Shown: piece after piece, positions 1 through 7,320 of the stretch
Position numbering within the stretch: the stretch's first letter is position 1
Layout of the letters: each line of letters starts with the position of its first letter
Position numbers and translations under genes: made by a program
Source of the DNA: an uncultured Bacteroidota bacterium
GTDB taxonomy: Bacteria; Bacteroidota; Rhodothermia; Rhodothermales; UBA10348
Direction of reading: 5' to 3'
DNA length: 27,657 bases
Assembly (NCBI GenBank): GCA_937893205.1
Contig: CALBJU010000326.1
Location: forward strand, 1 to 27,657
The notes under the pieces: model-generated
The model's input: only the letters and a program-made list of their open reading frames with translations
Databases searched by the model: none
Told to the model about the DNA's origin: nothing

Positions 1-146
1 ACATCTTCTTCGAGTTCCGACTGCCAGGTCACGACGAAATCTCGGCCCTCTTCATCGATCTGAAAGGACGCCAGGCGAACCCGTCCCGAGAGCAGCGATG
101 CTCCGGTTAAGAGAACGACCAATCCTATGAGGGCAATGCGTTTCAC
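1..146 (-). CDS. Secreted protein, N-terminal fragment
   Basis: Minus-strand frame open from a GTG at 146 to the window edge, so only the first 48 or so residues are visible. It begins MKRIALIGLVVLLTGASLLS, a typical Sec signal peptide (basic n-region, hydrophobic core), followed by a segment containing FQIDEEGRDFVVTWQSELEE. That segment resembles the first strands of fibronectin type III-like domains found in many T9SS-exported proteins (VxLTWxTxSExN pattern); this match is from memory and weak. No in-frame ATG lies between the upstream stop and the GTG. A TTGACA-like -35 lies upstream. The function of the full protein cannot be told from this fragment. Confidence 0.6.
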   Translation of the reverse strand, partial: MKRIALIGLVVLLTGASLLSGRVRLASFQIDEEGRDFVVTWQSELEED

Positions 147-184
147 AATCTTGTTCTGGCGGGTTCTGGTGTGAAGCCGGACCG

Positions 185-211
185 ATTAATATACACGTCG
201 AGAAGTGTCAA
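185..211 (-). promoter_or_regulatory. Candidate promoter for the secreted-protein gene
   Basis: On the minus strand a perfect TTGACA (206-211) is followed 15 bases later by ATTAAT (185-190), placing a start about 30 bases before the GTG at 146. The spacer is short and the -10 is imperfect, so this is tentative. Confidence 0.3.
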
Positions 212-212
212 C

Positions 213-239
213 AAAAATGAAAAGAGAACACCCTCTCGT
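213..239 (-). terminator. Weak terminator-like hairpin after the Fur-family gene
   Basis: Read on the minus strand just after the Fur-family stop codon, a small 4-5 bp hairpin (AGAG, loop, CTCT) is followed by TTTTCATTTTT. The stem is short, so it may only be a partial terminator. Confidence 0.3.
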
Positions 240-268
240 TACCTAATACACTCTCCACGAGGATGTAC

Positions 269-754
269 CTAACTCTTGGAGACCTTCGATCGGTTCTCGC
301 AATCCTCTTTCTTGCACTGTCCGTACATGTTCAGGGAGTGGTGACTGATTTTAAACTCGAAAATCTCCGACACCATGTCTCGAATACTTTGAATGCGTGG
401 ATCACAAAATTCGAACAGCTCGTTGCAATCCGTACAGATAAGGTGGTCGTGCTGCCAGAAGCTGAAAGACCTTTCGAATTTGGACTGCTTCTTACCAAAC
501 TGGTGCCGAACAACCAGATCGCAATCAACCAGCAGCTCCAACGTGTTGTAAACGGTCGCTCGGCTGATAGCAACATCGTGTTGTTTCAGCCTAAGAAAGA
601 GCTCGTCGGCATCGAAATGATCGGCCGTGTCATAGACCTCTTCAAAAATGATAAGCCTCTCCGGAGTCTGGCGAAGATGCTGCTCTTTCAGATATTCGGC
701 ATACCTGTTTCGAACGACTTCGAGCTGCTGAATTGGAAGGGGCGAACTGGTCAT
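269..754 (-). CDS. Fur-family metal-responsive transcriptional regulator
   Basis: 161-residue protein, close to the usual Fur length. The N-terminal winged helix (about residues 10-90) contains RQTPERLIIFEEV and the recognition-helix region ISRATVYNTLELLVD. The dimerisation domain carries the Fur metal motif HDHLICTDC (H102, H104, C107, C110) and a second Cys pair C147-x4-C152, the arrangement of the structural zinc site in Fur. Members repress iron uptake (Fur), zinc uptake (Zur) or peroxide-defence genes (PerR), and sequence alone does not settle which; Fur itself is my first guess. It lies 50 bases downstream of tmk on the same strand, so the two may be co-transcribed. The stop is TAG at 269-271. 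Confidence 0.92.
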   Translation of the reverse strand: MTSSPLPIQQLEVVRNRYAEYLKEQHLRQTPERLIIFEEVYDTADHFDADELFLRLKQHDVAISRATVYNTLELLVDCDLVVRHQFGKKQSKFERSFSFWQHDHLICTDCNELFEFCDPRIQSIRDMVSEIFEFKISHHSLNMYGQCKKEDCENRSKVSKS

Positions 755-804
755 TTCCTTTTGATTATGGCCGAAAGGTGTACAGCCCTCTCTTTTGGCT
801 GTTC

Positions 805-1431
805 CTAACTGCTCAGTATCTGGCTGACATCTTCCCAGATCTCCTCGGCTACCTCCGCCTCAGATGCGCTGCCATCAATGATCCGGAACCGCTCAGGATC
901 GCGCTCCGCAAGCCGGTCGTATTCCTTTGAGACCCGGTGAAAGAACGCAGCACCTGCCATCTCGAGTCGGTCCGCTGCTTTTTGAGATTTGAATCTATGG
1001 GCGAGGCGCTCGGTAGCTTCTTCCACCGACACGCGGACCAGATAGGTTCTCTCAGGAATCAGTCCATCCACCACTTCACGTTGAAAAGCGTCCAGCCAGT
1101 CTGCATCCGCGACCTTGCGTCCACCGCCCTGGTAGGCAACCGTCGAGTCGAAAAAACGATCACAGATCACGATGCCGCCGCGCTCGTGGAACGGCCTTAT
1201 TTTTTCACGAACCAGTTCCGCGCGTGCCGCCGAGAAGAGTAACATCTCGGTGAAGGGATGCATTTTCACTTCGGGATTCAGAAGCAGCTCACGAATACTC
1301 TCTGATATCTGTGTTCCACCCGGCTCTCGAACATAGAGTACCTCGTGGGCCTCCCCGCTTAGCCGAGACATGAGGTGCTTTGCCTGCGTACTTTTACCGG
1401 ATCCATCGATCCCTTCAAAACTAATAATCAT
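805..1431 (-). CDS. tmk: Thymidylate kinase (dTMP kinase)
   Basis: 208 residues, the normal length for bacterial Tmk, which phosphorylates dTMP to dTDP with ATP in the cytoplasm for DNA precursor synthesis. It starts MIISFEGIDGSGKSTQAKHL: the P-loop is GIDGSGKST (residues 7-15). REPGGT (35-40) is the conserved dTMP-binding stretch, and DRFFDSTVAYQG (91-102) is the DR(F/Y)xDS motif. The region around AADRLEM (151-158) corresponds to the lid. The ATG at 1431 fits the conserved N-terminus exactly. It is divergent from the TPR gene and precedes the Fur-family gene on the same strand. Confidence 0.97.
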   Translation of the reverse strand: MIISFEGIDGSGKSTQAKHLMSRLSGEAHEVLYVREPGGTQISESIRELLLNPEVKMHPFTEMLLFSAARAELVREKIRPFHERGGIVICDRFFDSTVAYQGGGRKVADADWLDAFQREVVDGLIPERTYLVRVSVEEATERLAHRFKSQKAADRLEMAGAAFFHRVSKEYDRLAERDPERFRIIDGSASEAEVAEEIWEDVSQILSS

Positions 1432-1538
1432 CTACTACTGACAGCTTTCTTGGCGTCTGCGAGGGGAAATTCAGGCCTACAGCACAATAATCGACATTTT
1501 CCACGTTAATGTACAAAGGCAGATGGGAGTAGAATTGT

Positions 1539-1567
1539 TTGTTTTTGGCCATGTGTACATATATAAT
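1539..1567 (+). promoter_or_regulatory. Sigma-70-like promoter for the TPR/DUF368 operon
   Basis: TTGTTT (1539-1544) and a perfect TATAAT (1562-1567) are separated by exactly 17 bases. The predicted start near 1574 leaves a leader of about 97 nt before the ATG at 1671. An 8-bp direct repeat, ATGTGTAC, at 1551-1558 and 1566-1573 flanks and overlaps the -10, a typical place for an operator. Confidence 0.6.
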
Positions 1568-1670
1568 GTGTACGTGGCTCGAACCTTTTGATGTCGCCAG
1601 CTTTCAAGCGGCATTCACACCAGTTCTCGCCGTATTTGCTCTTTTTGTCAGGTACGATCAAACGCACCGT

Positions 1671-3074
1671 ATGAGCAGTTTCAACTTCGGATTCGAAGAA
1701 TTTAAAGATGACAGTCGCCTGGAAGACCTGGCGGCGAACTTCGAGCGGGAAGGTGGTTCCGGGTATTTTGATTCAGATACTCTTGAGGAGATCGCATTAT
1801 ACTATTTCGAGCAAGGCCGTTTTGAGGAATCCCTCCGTGTCGTGGATCGGTCTCTCGAAATCCACCCGTATTCCTCGGACGGCTGGATGCGCCGGGGCAT
1901 TCTCCTGAATAATCTCGGGCGACACAATGACGCGCTGACGGCATACGATGAAGCCCTGGCACTGAATCCGACGGACCTGGAAACGATTGTCAATCGAGGC
2001 ATTACGCTGGACAGCCTGGACGATCCCAGAAAAGCCCTCGACGCGTATGAGCAGGCACTTCAACTGGATCCCAACAATGAAGAAGCCCTGTTCAACAACG
2101 GCGTCACCCTCGAACGCCTAAACCGAATTGCTGATGCCATATCTGTGTTTGAGCAGTGTGCCGATCAGAATCCAGAGCACCCTGAAGTCTGGTATGAACT
2201 CGGGTTTTGCTTCGACAGGATATCCAAGGAAGAAGAGAGCATCCTGTGCTACGATAAACATCTGGATATCGACCCGTACTCGCACGATGCGTGGTATAAT
2301 CGCGCGATTGTGATGAATCGTATCGGCCGCTATCGAGAAGCCGTCGAATCGTACGACATGGCGATCGTGATTTCGGATGACTTCGCCTCGGCCCATTATA
2401 ATCGCGGCAACGCTCTCGCAAATCTGGGTGATTTAAAAGAAGCGATCGTGAGCTACAAGCAAGTCCTGGAGCTCGAGGGAAACGATGCAGCAACGTGCTA
2501 CAACATCGCACTGGCATTTGAAGAGCTGAAGCTGTTCGAGAGCTCGGTACACTATTTCGAGAAAGCGCTGGAAGCTGACGATACCTATGCAGAGGCCTGG
2601 TACGGACTCGGAAGTTGTTATGACGCGCAGGAACGGTATGAAGAGGCGCTTACGTTCTTCAATCGCGCGGTCGTCATCAGTCCAGAGACCTCTGATTTCT
2701 GGTACGCTAAAGCAGATTGCGCGTACAACCTGGGTCGACTACCGGAAGCCATCAACGCATATCGCACGGTGGTCAAGGTCTCCCCGAAGAACAGAGAAGC
2801 GTGGACGGACTACGCGGAGACTCTGTTTGAAGCGGGCCAACTGGAAGAAGCTCTGGAAGCGTACAGCCAGTCTCTGAAACTCAAGCCGGACTGTGCCCAG
2901 ACCTATTTTCATTGCGCGATTGCACAACTTGCACTCGGGCAATCTGATGAAAGTATTCAGTCCCTGAAGATGGCCTTTCACCTGGATCCCAAGCAGAAAG
3001 AGGGGTTTCCCCAGGCGTATCCTGAGCTGTACCGAGACCAACGGATTCGGCGATTGCTCGATCTTGATCAGTAG
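1671..3074 (+). CDS. Tetratricopeptide repeat protein
   Basis: Protein of 467 residues from the ATG at 1671. An in-frame ATG exists at 1539, but it lies on top of the predicted promoter and would add a poorly conserved-looking hydrophobic leader, so I prefer 1671 (N-terminus MSSFNFGFEEFKDD). From about residue 30 to 450 the protein is built of roughly twelve 34-residue TPR units, each with the W/Y-x2-G/A ... Y/F ... A ... P-x3 pattern, for example AWYNRAIVMNRIGRYREAVE. There is no signal peptide, so it is probably a cytoplasmic scaffold for protein-protein contacts. TPR sequence does not reveal the partner. It shares an operon with the DUF368 gene 19 bases downstream. Confidence 0.9.
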   Translation: MSSFNFGFEEFKDDSRLEDLAANFEREGGSGYFDSDTLEEIALYYFEQGRFEESLRVVDRSLEIHPYSSDGWMRRGILLNNLGRHNDALTAYDEALALNPTDLETIVNRGITLDSLDDPRKALDAYEQALQLDPNNEEALFNNGVTLERLNRIADAISVFEQCADQNPEHPEVWYELGFCFDRISKEEESILCYDKHLDIDPYSHDAWYNRAIVMNRIGRYREAVESYDMAIVISDDFASAHYNRGNALANLGDLKEAIVSYKQVLELEGNDAATCYNIALAFEELKLFESSVHYFEKALEADDTYAEAWYGLGSCYDAQERYEEALTFFNRAVVISPETSDFWYAKADCAYNLGRLPEAINAYRTVVKVSPKNREAWTDYAETLFEAGQLEEALEAYSQSLKLKPDCAQTYFHCAIAQLALGQSDESIQSLKMAFHLDPKQKEGFPQAYPELYRDQRIRRLLDLDQ

Positions 3075-3093
3075 GGCCTCCTAACACAATCGC

Positions 3094-3990
3094 ATGACGA
3101 CATCTCCCCTACGGTGGCTTCTACACCTCGGGCAGGGAATTGCCATCGGCGTCGCCAACGTCATCCCAGGTGTGAGCGGTGGAACGATGGCACTCGTTCT
3201 CGGAATCTACGAGCGACTCATCGAGCTGCTCAGTGATCTCTTCCGAGGAGGGATTTCACTCCTCCGACTGGACCTGGCCTCGTTTCGTTCTACCGTCAGT
3301 GCTGTTGAATGGGGATTCCTTGTTTCGCTCTTCGTGGGTGTCCTGATTGCTCCTCTGCTCGGAGCGGCTCTGATTCCGGATCTGCTCGAAACATGGCCCC
3401 AAGAAAGCAGAAGCCTGTTTTTTGGACTTATTCTGGGTACGATTCCAATTCCGTGGCTGCGAATTAGCGATCATCAGCTGAAAAATGTCCTGGTGCTGAT
3501 GGCTGCAGCGGTTGTTTCATTCATACTCGTGGGCATACCACCACTTGAAGTAACAGACCCAGGTCTGTGGGCCGTGTTCGGCGCGGCAGTACTGGCCATA
3601 TGTGCTGCGCTGCTTCCCGGCATCAGCGGCGCGTTCGTGCTACTCATTCTCGGCATGTACACGCCAATATTCGATGCGATCAACGAACGAAATTTCATCG
3701 TACTGTTCGTCTTTGCCCTGGGCGCGGGAATTGGATTGGGAAGTTTTTCTGTCGTGCTGAAGTCCCTGCTCGCGAGAGCGCACGATGTGACCATGGCCGC
3801 CCTTGTAGGTCTCATGCTGGGATCACTTAGATCACTCTGGCCTTGGTTGGCTGCGGACCGGTCTCTCCTGCAGCCCAACATGGGAGAAAACTTTTCGGCA
3901 ATCGTATGGCTTGGACTTCTGGGCCTGCTACTGTCTGTGGGCATGACCGCATGGGAGATGAAGAAGTCCAAACGCGGTGCGCGAGATTAG
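3094..3990 (+). CDS. DUF368 membrane protein, likely polyprenyl-phosphate translocase
   Basis: 298-residue polytopic inner-membrane protein with about eight hydrophobic segments. It has the hallmark duplicated motifs of the DUF368 family: VIPGVSGGTMALVLGIYE (23-40) and LLPGISGAFVLLILGMY (173-189), plus FGLILGTIPIPW (110-121). The internal similarity suggests an inverted or direct duplication. Family members have been reported to flip undecaprenyl phosphate back across the cytoplasmic membrane (PopT), so recycling of the cell-wall lipid carrier is the probable role; this rests on family membership. It follows the TPR gene closely and its TAG stop is only 5 bases from the convergent stop of the propeller gene, with no terminator between. 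Confidence 0.9.
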   Translation: MTTSPLRWLLHLGQGIAIGVANVIPGVSGGTMALVLGIYERLIELLSDLFRGGISLLRLDLASFRSTVSAVEWGFLVSLFVGVLIAPLLGAALIPDLLETWPQESRSLFFGLILGTIPIPWLRISDHQLKNVLVLMAAAVVSFILVGIPPLEVTDPGLWAVFGAAVLAICAALLPGISGAFVLLILGMYTPIFDAINERNFIVLFVFALGAGIGLGSFSVVLKSLLARAHDVTMAALVGLMLGSLRSLWPWLAADRSLLQPNMGENFSAIVWLGLLGLLLSVGMTAWEMKKSKRGARD

Positions 3991-3995
3991 GCGAT

Positions 3996-4844
3996 CTAGC
4001 CGACCGGCCGCGGGAGGACAACCCGTGAACCCGTTGCAGCCGAGCCCTGACCGGCCTCGATAGTCTTTATCACATCAAGGGTTTCGGTGTCAATAACGAC
4101 TACTGTTCCAGGTGCCGGTTCTCCTTCGAATGAAAAGCGCGGCTGATAGCGCCCATCCGGAAATTCGCTAGAAACGAAAAGATATTTGCCATCCTCCGTG
4201 ATGGAGATCCCGACGGGACTCGAAATTCCCTCGTGCTGGATGTAGCCATCAATGATCTCGGATACTGCATTCAGAACGGCCACCTGGTCGGATCCCCGAA
4301 CTGCAGCATAAACCCGCCGGGCATCAGGAGAATAGGTGAGTTGTCTGGGGTCCGAGCCAACGCGTAGGGAGTGGTGCTGGACAATTCTGTGGGGATTTGA
4401 AGTGCTGAACAGGGTCAGTGTCCCGCTACGCAGCGCGCTACCCCACATTTTTACCCCCCACGGGGCCATCGTGAAGTAGCTGAATGCGTGTTTTACCCCT
4501 TTGATGTCGAAAAATGACACTTTCAGGTCATTTACATCCACAATCATCATTTGATCGACGTCTATGCTGGACGTGAACACGAAGTCCCCTTGCGGCCGAA
4601 TCGCGATTGGGTATGCGTCGGGGAAGGTTACGTCCACCTGAAACGCAGACATGTCAGATCGACGAATCTCGACAAGGTGGCGAGAGGTGTCCCGGTCCGA
4701 GGGCTGCCTGCTGGCGTAGAGAACGTCCTGAGTCGGATGAATAAGAAGTTGACCTGGATAGTCGAAAACGACTTGTCCCACGAACTGGTTTTCCCGACTG
4801 AACTTGACGACAGCCTGAATATCGCTCGGGCGCGTGCTGCCCAC
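3996..4844 (-). pseudogene. Beta-propeller half of a frameshifted cytochrome/propeller gene
   Basis: 282 codons from a GTG at 4844, although the frame is open back to 4904 and already reads AHHIAGEPDGSFWYVSVG upstream of the GTG. This shows the true protein continues from the cytochrome fragment upstream. The sequence is a YVTN/NHL-like beta-propeller with repeated units such as YSPDARRVYAAVRGSDQVAV, ITEDGKYLFVSSEFPDGRYQ and GTVVVIDTETLDVIKTI. Joined to the upstream cytochrome domain the whole would be about 456 residues of lipoprotein. It is unlikely to be translated efficiently on its own because it lacks a signal peptide and a convincing ribosome binding site. Function unknown; the propeller might present a substrate or partner to the heme domain. 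Confidence 0.75.
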
Positions 4845-4879
4845 CGAGACGTACCAGAAGGAGCCGTCTGGCTCGCCGG

Positions 4880-5365
4880 CTATGTGGTGCGCGCGGGCTC
4901 TCCTTCATTGGCCACGTAGATGAGCTCGATGGAGTCCGAATAGGGCACCTTCCCTTCCGGACCGCGCGCGCCCTCTTCAATCCAGCGCTTGAGCAGCTGC
5001 ACTTCGTCGAGTGTTAGCTCTCGCTTGCCGGAGGGATGAGGATCCGCATTTGTGCGCGTAAGCAGCTTGATCATCAGGCTTTGCTCGGGCGAATACGGAA
5101 TAAGGGCTTCGCCGAAGTCGGATCCAACAATCAGCGAAGGCCAGCTGTCGAGCCGCAGTCCTGCTTCGACGCGATCTCCGCTATGACAGGCGGCGCATCG
5201 ATTGTCAAAAATGGGCTGGATGTGATCCTGGTAAGCGATCTCCTCGACGTCCCCGATTCCCGGCGTAGGATCGTCTCCTAAAAGCTCGCAGCCAATTCCA
5301 ACGAGCACTAGAAAAGCACCCGTAATGGCGGTGAGAACTCTTTTATGATGGTAAGTCCCGAACAC
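4880..5365 (-). pseudogene. Cytochrome c lipoprotein half of the frameshifted gene
   Basis: 161 codons from a GTG at 5365 with an AAGGGG Shine-Dalgarno-like sequence about 9 bases upstream. The N-terminus is a hydrophobic signal ending in VGIGC (C26), so probably an outer-membrane or periplasmic lipoprotein. Residues 44-145 match the planctomycete-type cytochrome c domain: heme motif RCAACHSG (C57, C60, H61), then GLRLDSWPSLIVGSDFGEAL and LKRWIEEGARGPEG. The MPP motif that usually supplies the distal heme Met reads DPHPSG here. The frame hits TAG at 4880-4882 right after IYVANEGEPARTT, just where the propeller begins in another frame. It is third in a minus-strand run after two secreted propeller genes, 85 bases behind the second. 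Confidence 0.78.
4895..4897 (-). other. Site of one-base frameshift
   Basis: On the minus strand the cytochrome frame reads NEGEPARTT then TAG (4880-4882). Re-reading one base at the CCC run (4895-4897) instead gives NEGEPRAHHIAGEPDGSFWY, which joins smoothly to the propeller. The total span 3996-5365 is 1370 bases, one short of a multiple of three, consistent with loss of a single C. No classical X-XXY-YYZ slippery heptamer is present. Confidence 0.75.
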
Positions 5366-5450
5366 AAACCTAAGCCCCTTTATTGACGCACTTCGACTCT
5401 ATGAGAGTACGTATTCGGATGCGAAATTCGGGTTTTCAGAGCCGAGTGGC

Positions 5451-7319
5451 TCAACGCGCGATAACGAACTTGCGCGAGTCTGAGAATTTATCTCCAACGA
5501 TCTGAAGGAAGTACACTCCACCGGCCAACGAAGAAGCATCCATGGACAGGGGTAGCTCCCTCCCGGTGTCGAGATACCCATCGAAGAGAGTGACCACTTC
5601 TCGACCCGCAGCATCAAAGACGGAGATGCGCATCGACTGGCCCGCCCGGACGACCAGACTCGAGGTGAGGGATTCTGAGACCGGATTTGGATAGGGTGCC
5701 TTCAGGATGTGGGTCCCTGCGATCACGGCGACTGCAATGTCTTCAGTCGAGACGATTCCGCCGTCCGTTCCCAAAGCCGATACCCTGAGTTGATGAACGC
5801 CCTCTTCAATCTGGATCTCTTCATCGTAAGATGATTCAGAGCCCCCTCCCGCGATGGACTGAATCTCGTACAGCCCTTCGTACGAACCGTCTGGAAGAAG
5901 CCGCTCCACTCTGTAGCCCATCACGTTGTTCTGAACGACTGCTTCCCACCTCACTCGAACAGAGGATTCTCCGGAGGTTACTGAAAACGAGCCAAATCGA
6001 GTACCCAGTATGGTGGAGGGCCTCAACACGAATAAGCCTTCGTCCCGACTCGTTACGATGATGAGATCAGAATCCGGATAGGGATATGCCATCCATGCTC
6101 CGGCGAAGGCTATATCATCGCGTTCTGGAAGAGTGTCAAACCAGCCGGCGGTGATAGGCGTTTCGGGAATAGAGATGTCCAGAATTCGGAGTCCGCTGGT
6201 GTAGTTAGCCTGGTAAGCAAAATCGCCGCGCACGAACAGATTGTGGTCGATGGCATTGACTTCCGAGACAAACTCCGTCAGCAAGACTGGGTCGTCCAGG
6301 TCCTGCACATCCCAGATCATCGTTCTCGTTCCACCAAAAAAATAGATGCGCTCATCGCCTTCATCGTCCTGAATGAAATAGCGGTGATCCTCTGTGAGCC
6401 ATCCCTGATGGACATAGGAAGAGGTGGGATACGTGCCCCGCGAAACGATAATTGGATTGCTTGCATCGGTAACATCGGCGACCGAAAGAGCGTCCACGTT
6501 CGATCCGATACAAATTTCCCGCCCTGAATAGGTGAGATCCGGGCCGCCATAGATAACGCATTGAACATCGTGCGTATATCCCGCCCCACGCCCTGTCTGC
6601 CCGTCATTGAAACATCCCTCAAACCGAGGCGCGAGAGGGCTGGAAATGTCTACGATATGCAATCCACCTCCGCAGCTTTCACCAGGACCGCGCGCTCCCA
6701 CGATGTAGGCCCGGTGAGAATCTTCGTTGATTGCAATGTTGTGGGCGACGGTAAATTCTGTGTAGAGTGCGTCAGCGAAAAAAGTAAGCGGGGTACCGGA
6801 ATAAGTACGTAGATGGCGTAGGTCGAATACTTGCATTCCGTGGGGGCCTCGCCGGCTTGAGCCTCCATCTGCTACAATGAATGCATAGTTTCCATCCACC
6901 TTGACGTCCCGCCAGACGTTCGTCTGTGCAGTTATCGGCCGAATCAGTTCACCCACATAAACGGGCGTTTCCGGGTTAGTGAGGTCCACAAACGCCATTC
7001 CATCTTCCCGTGCCACCAACGCGTAACGCCTACCCGTCTCGTCGTCAACCCATCCCCACGCGTCATTCAGTCCGATGCCACCGACCGCTCCGAGTTCATT
7101 GAGGGACATCAGACTGACCAGGTGGACATTCAGGCAGGTGTAGTCCGAGGCTGTACCGTCCTCACATTGCGCTGGTCCCGCTCCTGAGTTACTGCCTTTG
7201 GGCGTAGAAACAACCGAATCATCAACGTCCGACTTCGCATCCTGCCCAAATGCCGTTATCTGAGAAAACGAAAAGATCGCTGCCGCTGTTACGATAATTC
7301 GAATTCCTTTCAATTCCAC
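5451..7319 (-). CDS. Choice-of-anchor B propeller protein with T9SS sorting domain (copy 2)
   Basis: 622 residues from a GTG at 7319, one base after the stop of its upstream paralog. Signal peptide 1-26 (ending ITAFGQ). Residues 52-435 form seven propeller blades of the LVIVD/choice-of-anchor B type, with ends such as GLHIVDISSP and GLRILDISIPETP. Blade starts carry W88/W90, W136, H193 (AHN), H250 (THD), H304 (VHQ), H359 (DHN) and W409. Paired cysteines C52/C62, C216/C236 and C254/C270 are all kept in the paralog and suggest disulfides in an exported protein. An FN3-like domain (about 443-535) and a T9SS type A sorting domain (543-622: YPNPVSES, then GVYFLQIVGD) follow, so it should be secreted or anchored on the cell surface. 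The catalytic role, if any, is unknown. Confidence 0.87.
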   Translation of the reverse strand: MELKGIRIIVTAAAIFSFSQITAFGQDAKSDVDDSVVSTPKGSNSGAGPAQCEDGTASDYTCLNVHLVSLMSLNELGAVGGIGLNDAWGWVDDETGRRYALVAREDGMAFVDLTNPETPVYVGELIRPITAQTNVWRDVKVDGNYAFIVADGGSSRRGPHGMQVFDLRHLRTYSGTPLTFFADALYTEFTVAHNIAINEDSHRAYIVGARGPGESCGGGLHIVDISSPLAPRFEGCFNDGQTGRGAGYTHDVQCVIYGGPDLTYSGREICIGSNVDALSVADVTDASNPIIVSRGTYPTSSYVHQGWLTEDHRYFIQDDEGDERIYFFGGTRTMIWDVQDLDDPVLLTEFVSEVNAIDHNLFVRGDFAYQANYTSGLRILDISIPETPITAGWFDTLPERDDIAFAGAWMAYPYPDSDLIIVTSRDEGLFVLRPSTILGTRFGSFSVTSGESSVRVRWEAVVQNNVMGYRVERLLPDGSYEGLYEIQSIAGGGSESSYDEEIQIEEGVHQLRVSALGTDGGIVSTEDIAVAVIAGTHILKAPYPNPVSESLTSSLVVRAGQSMRISVFDAAGREVVTLFDGYLDTGRELPLSMDASSLAGGVYFLQIVGDKFSDSRKFVIAR

Positions 7320-7320
7320 T

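Noticed and set aside
263..808. A 181-codon plus-strand frame
   Set aside because: It lies antisense to the Fur-family gene, whose zinc motifs and helix-turn-helix are unmistakable; the frame is a shadow.
1539..1670. N-terminal extension of the TPR protein to the ATG at 1539
   Set aside because: The region carries a consensus promoter, and the extra residues do not resemble a TPR-protein start.
3474..3971. A 165-codon Ser/Thr/Pro-rich minus-strand frame
   Set aside because: It mirrors the DUF368 coding strand and has no recognisable domain or start signal.
4880..4910. Programmed ribosomal frameshift in the cytochrome/propeller gene
   Set aside because: There is no slippery heptamer of the X-XXY-YYZ type, and no strong downstream hairpin was evident; a mutation or assembly error is simpler, though not excluded.
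5366..5375. TAGGTTTG on the minus strand, matching the Bacteroidetes -7 promoter element TAnnTTTG
   Set aside because: It abuts the GTG start codon and has no TTG element at the -33 distance, so it cannot easily drive this gene.
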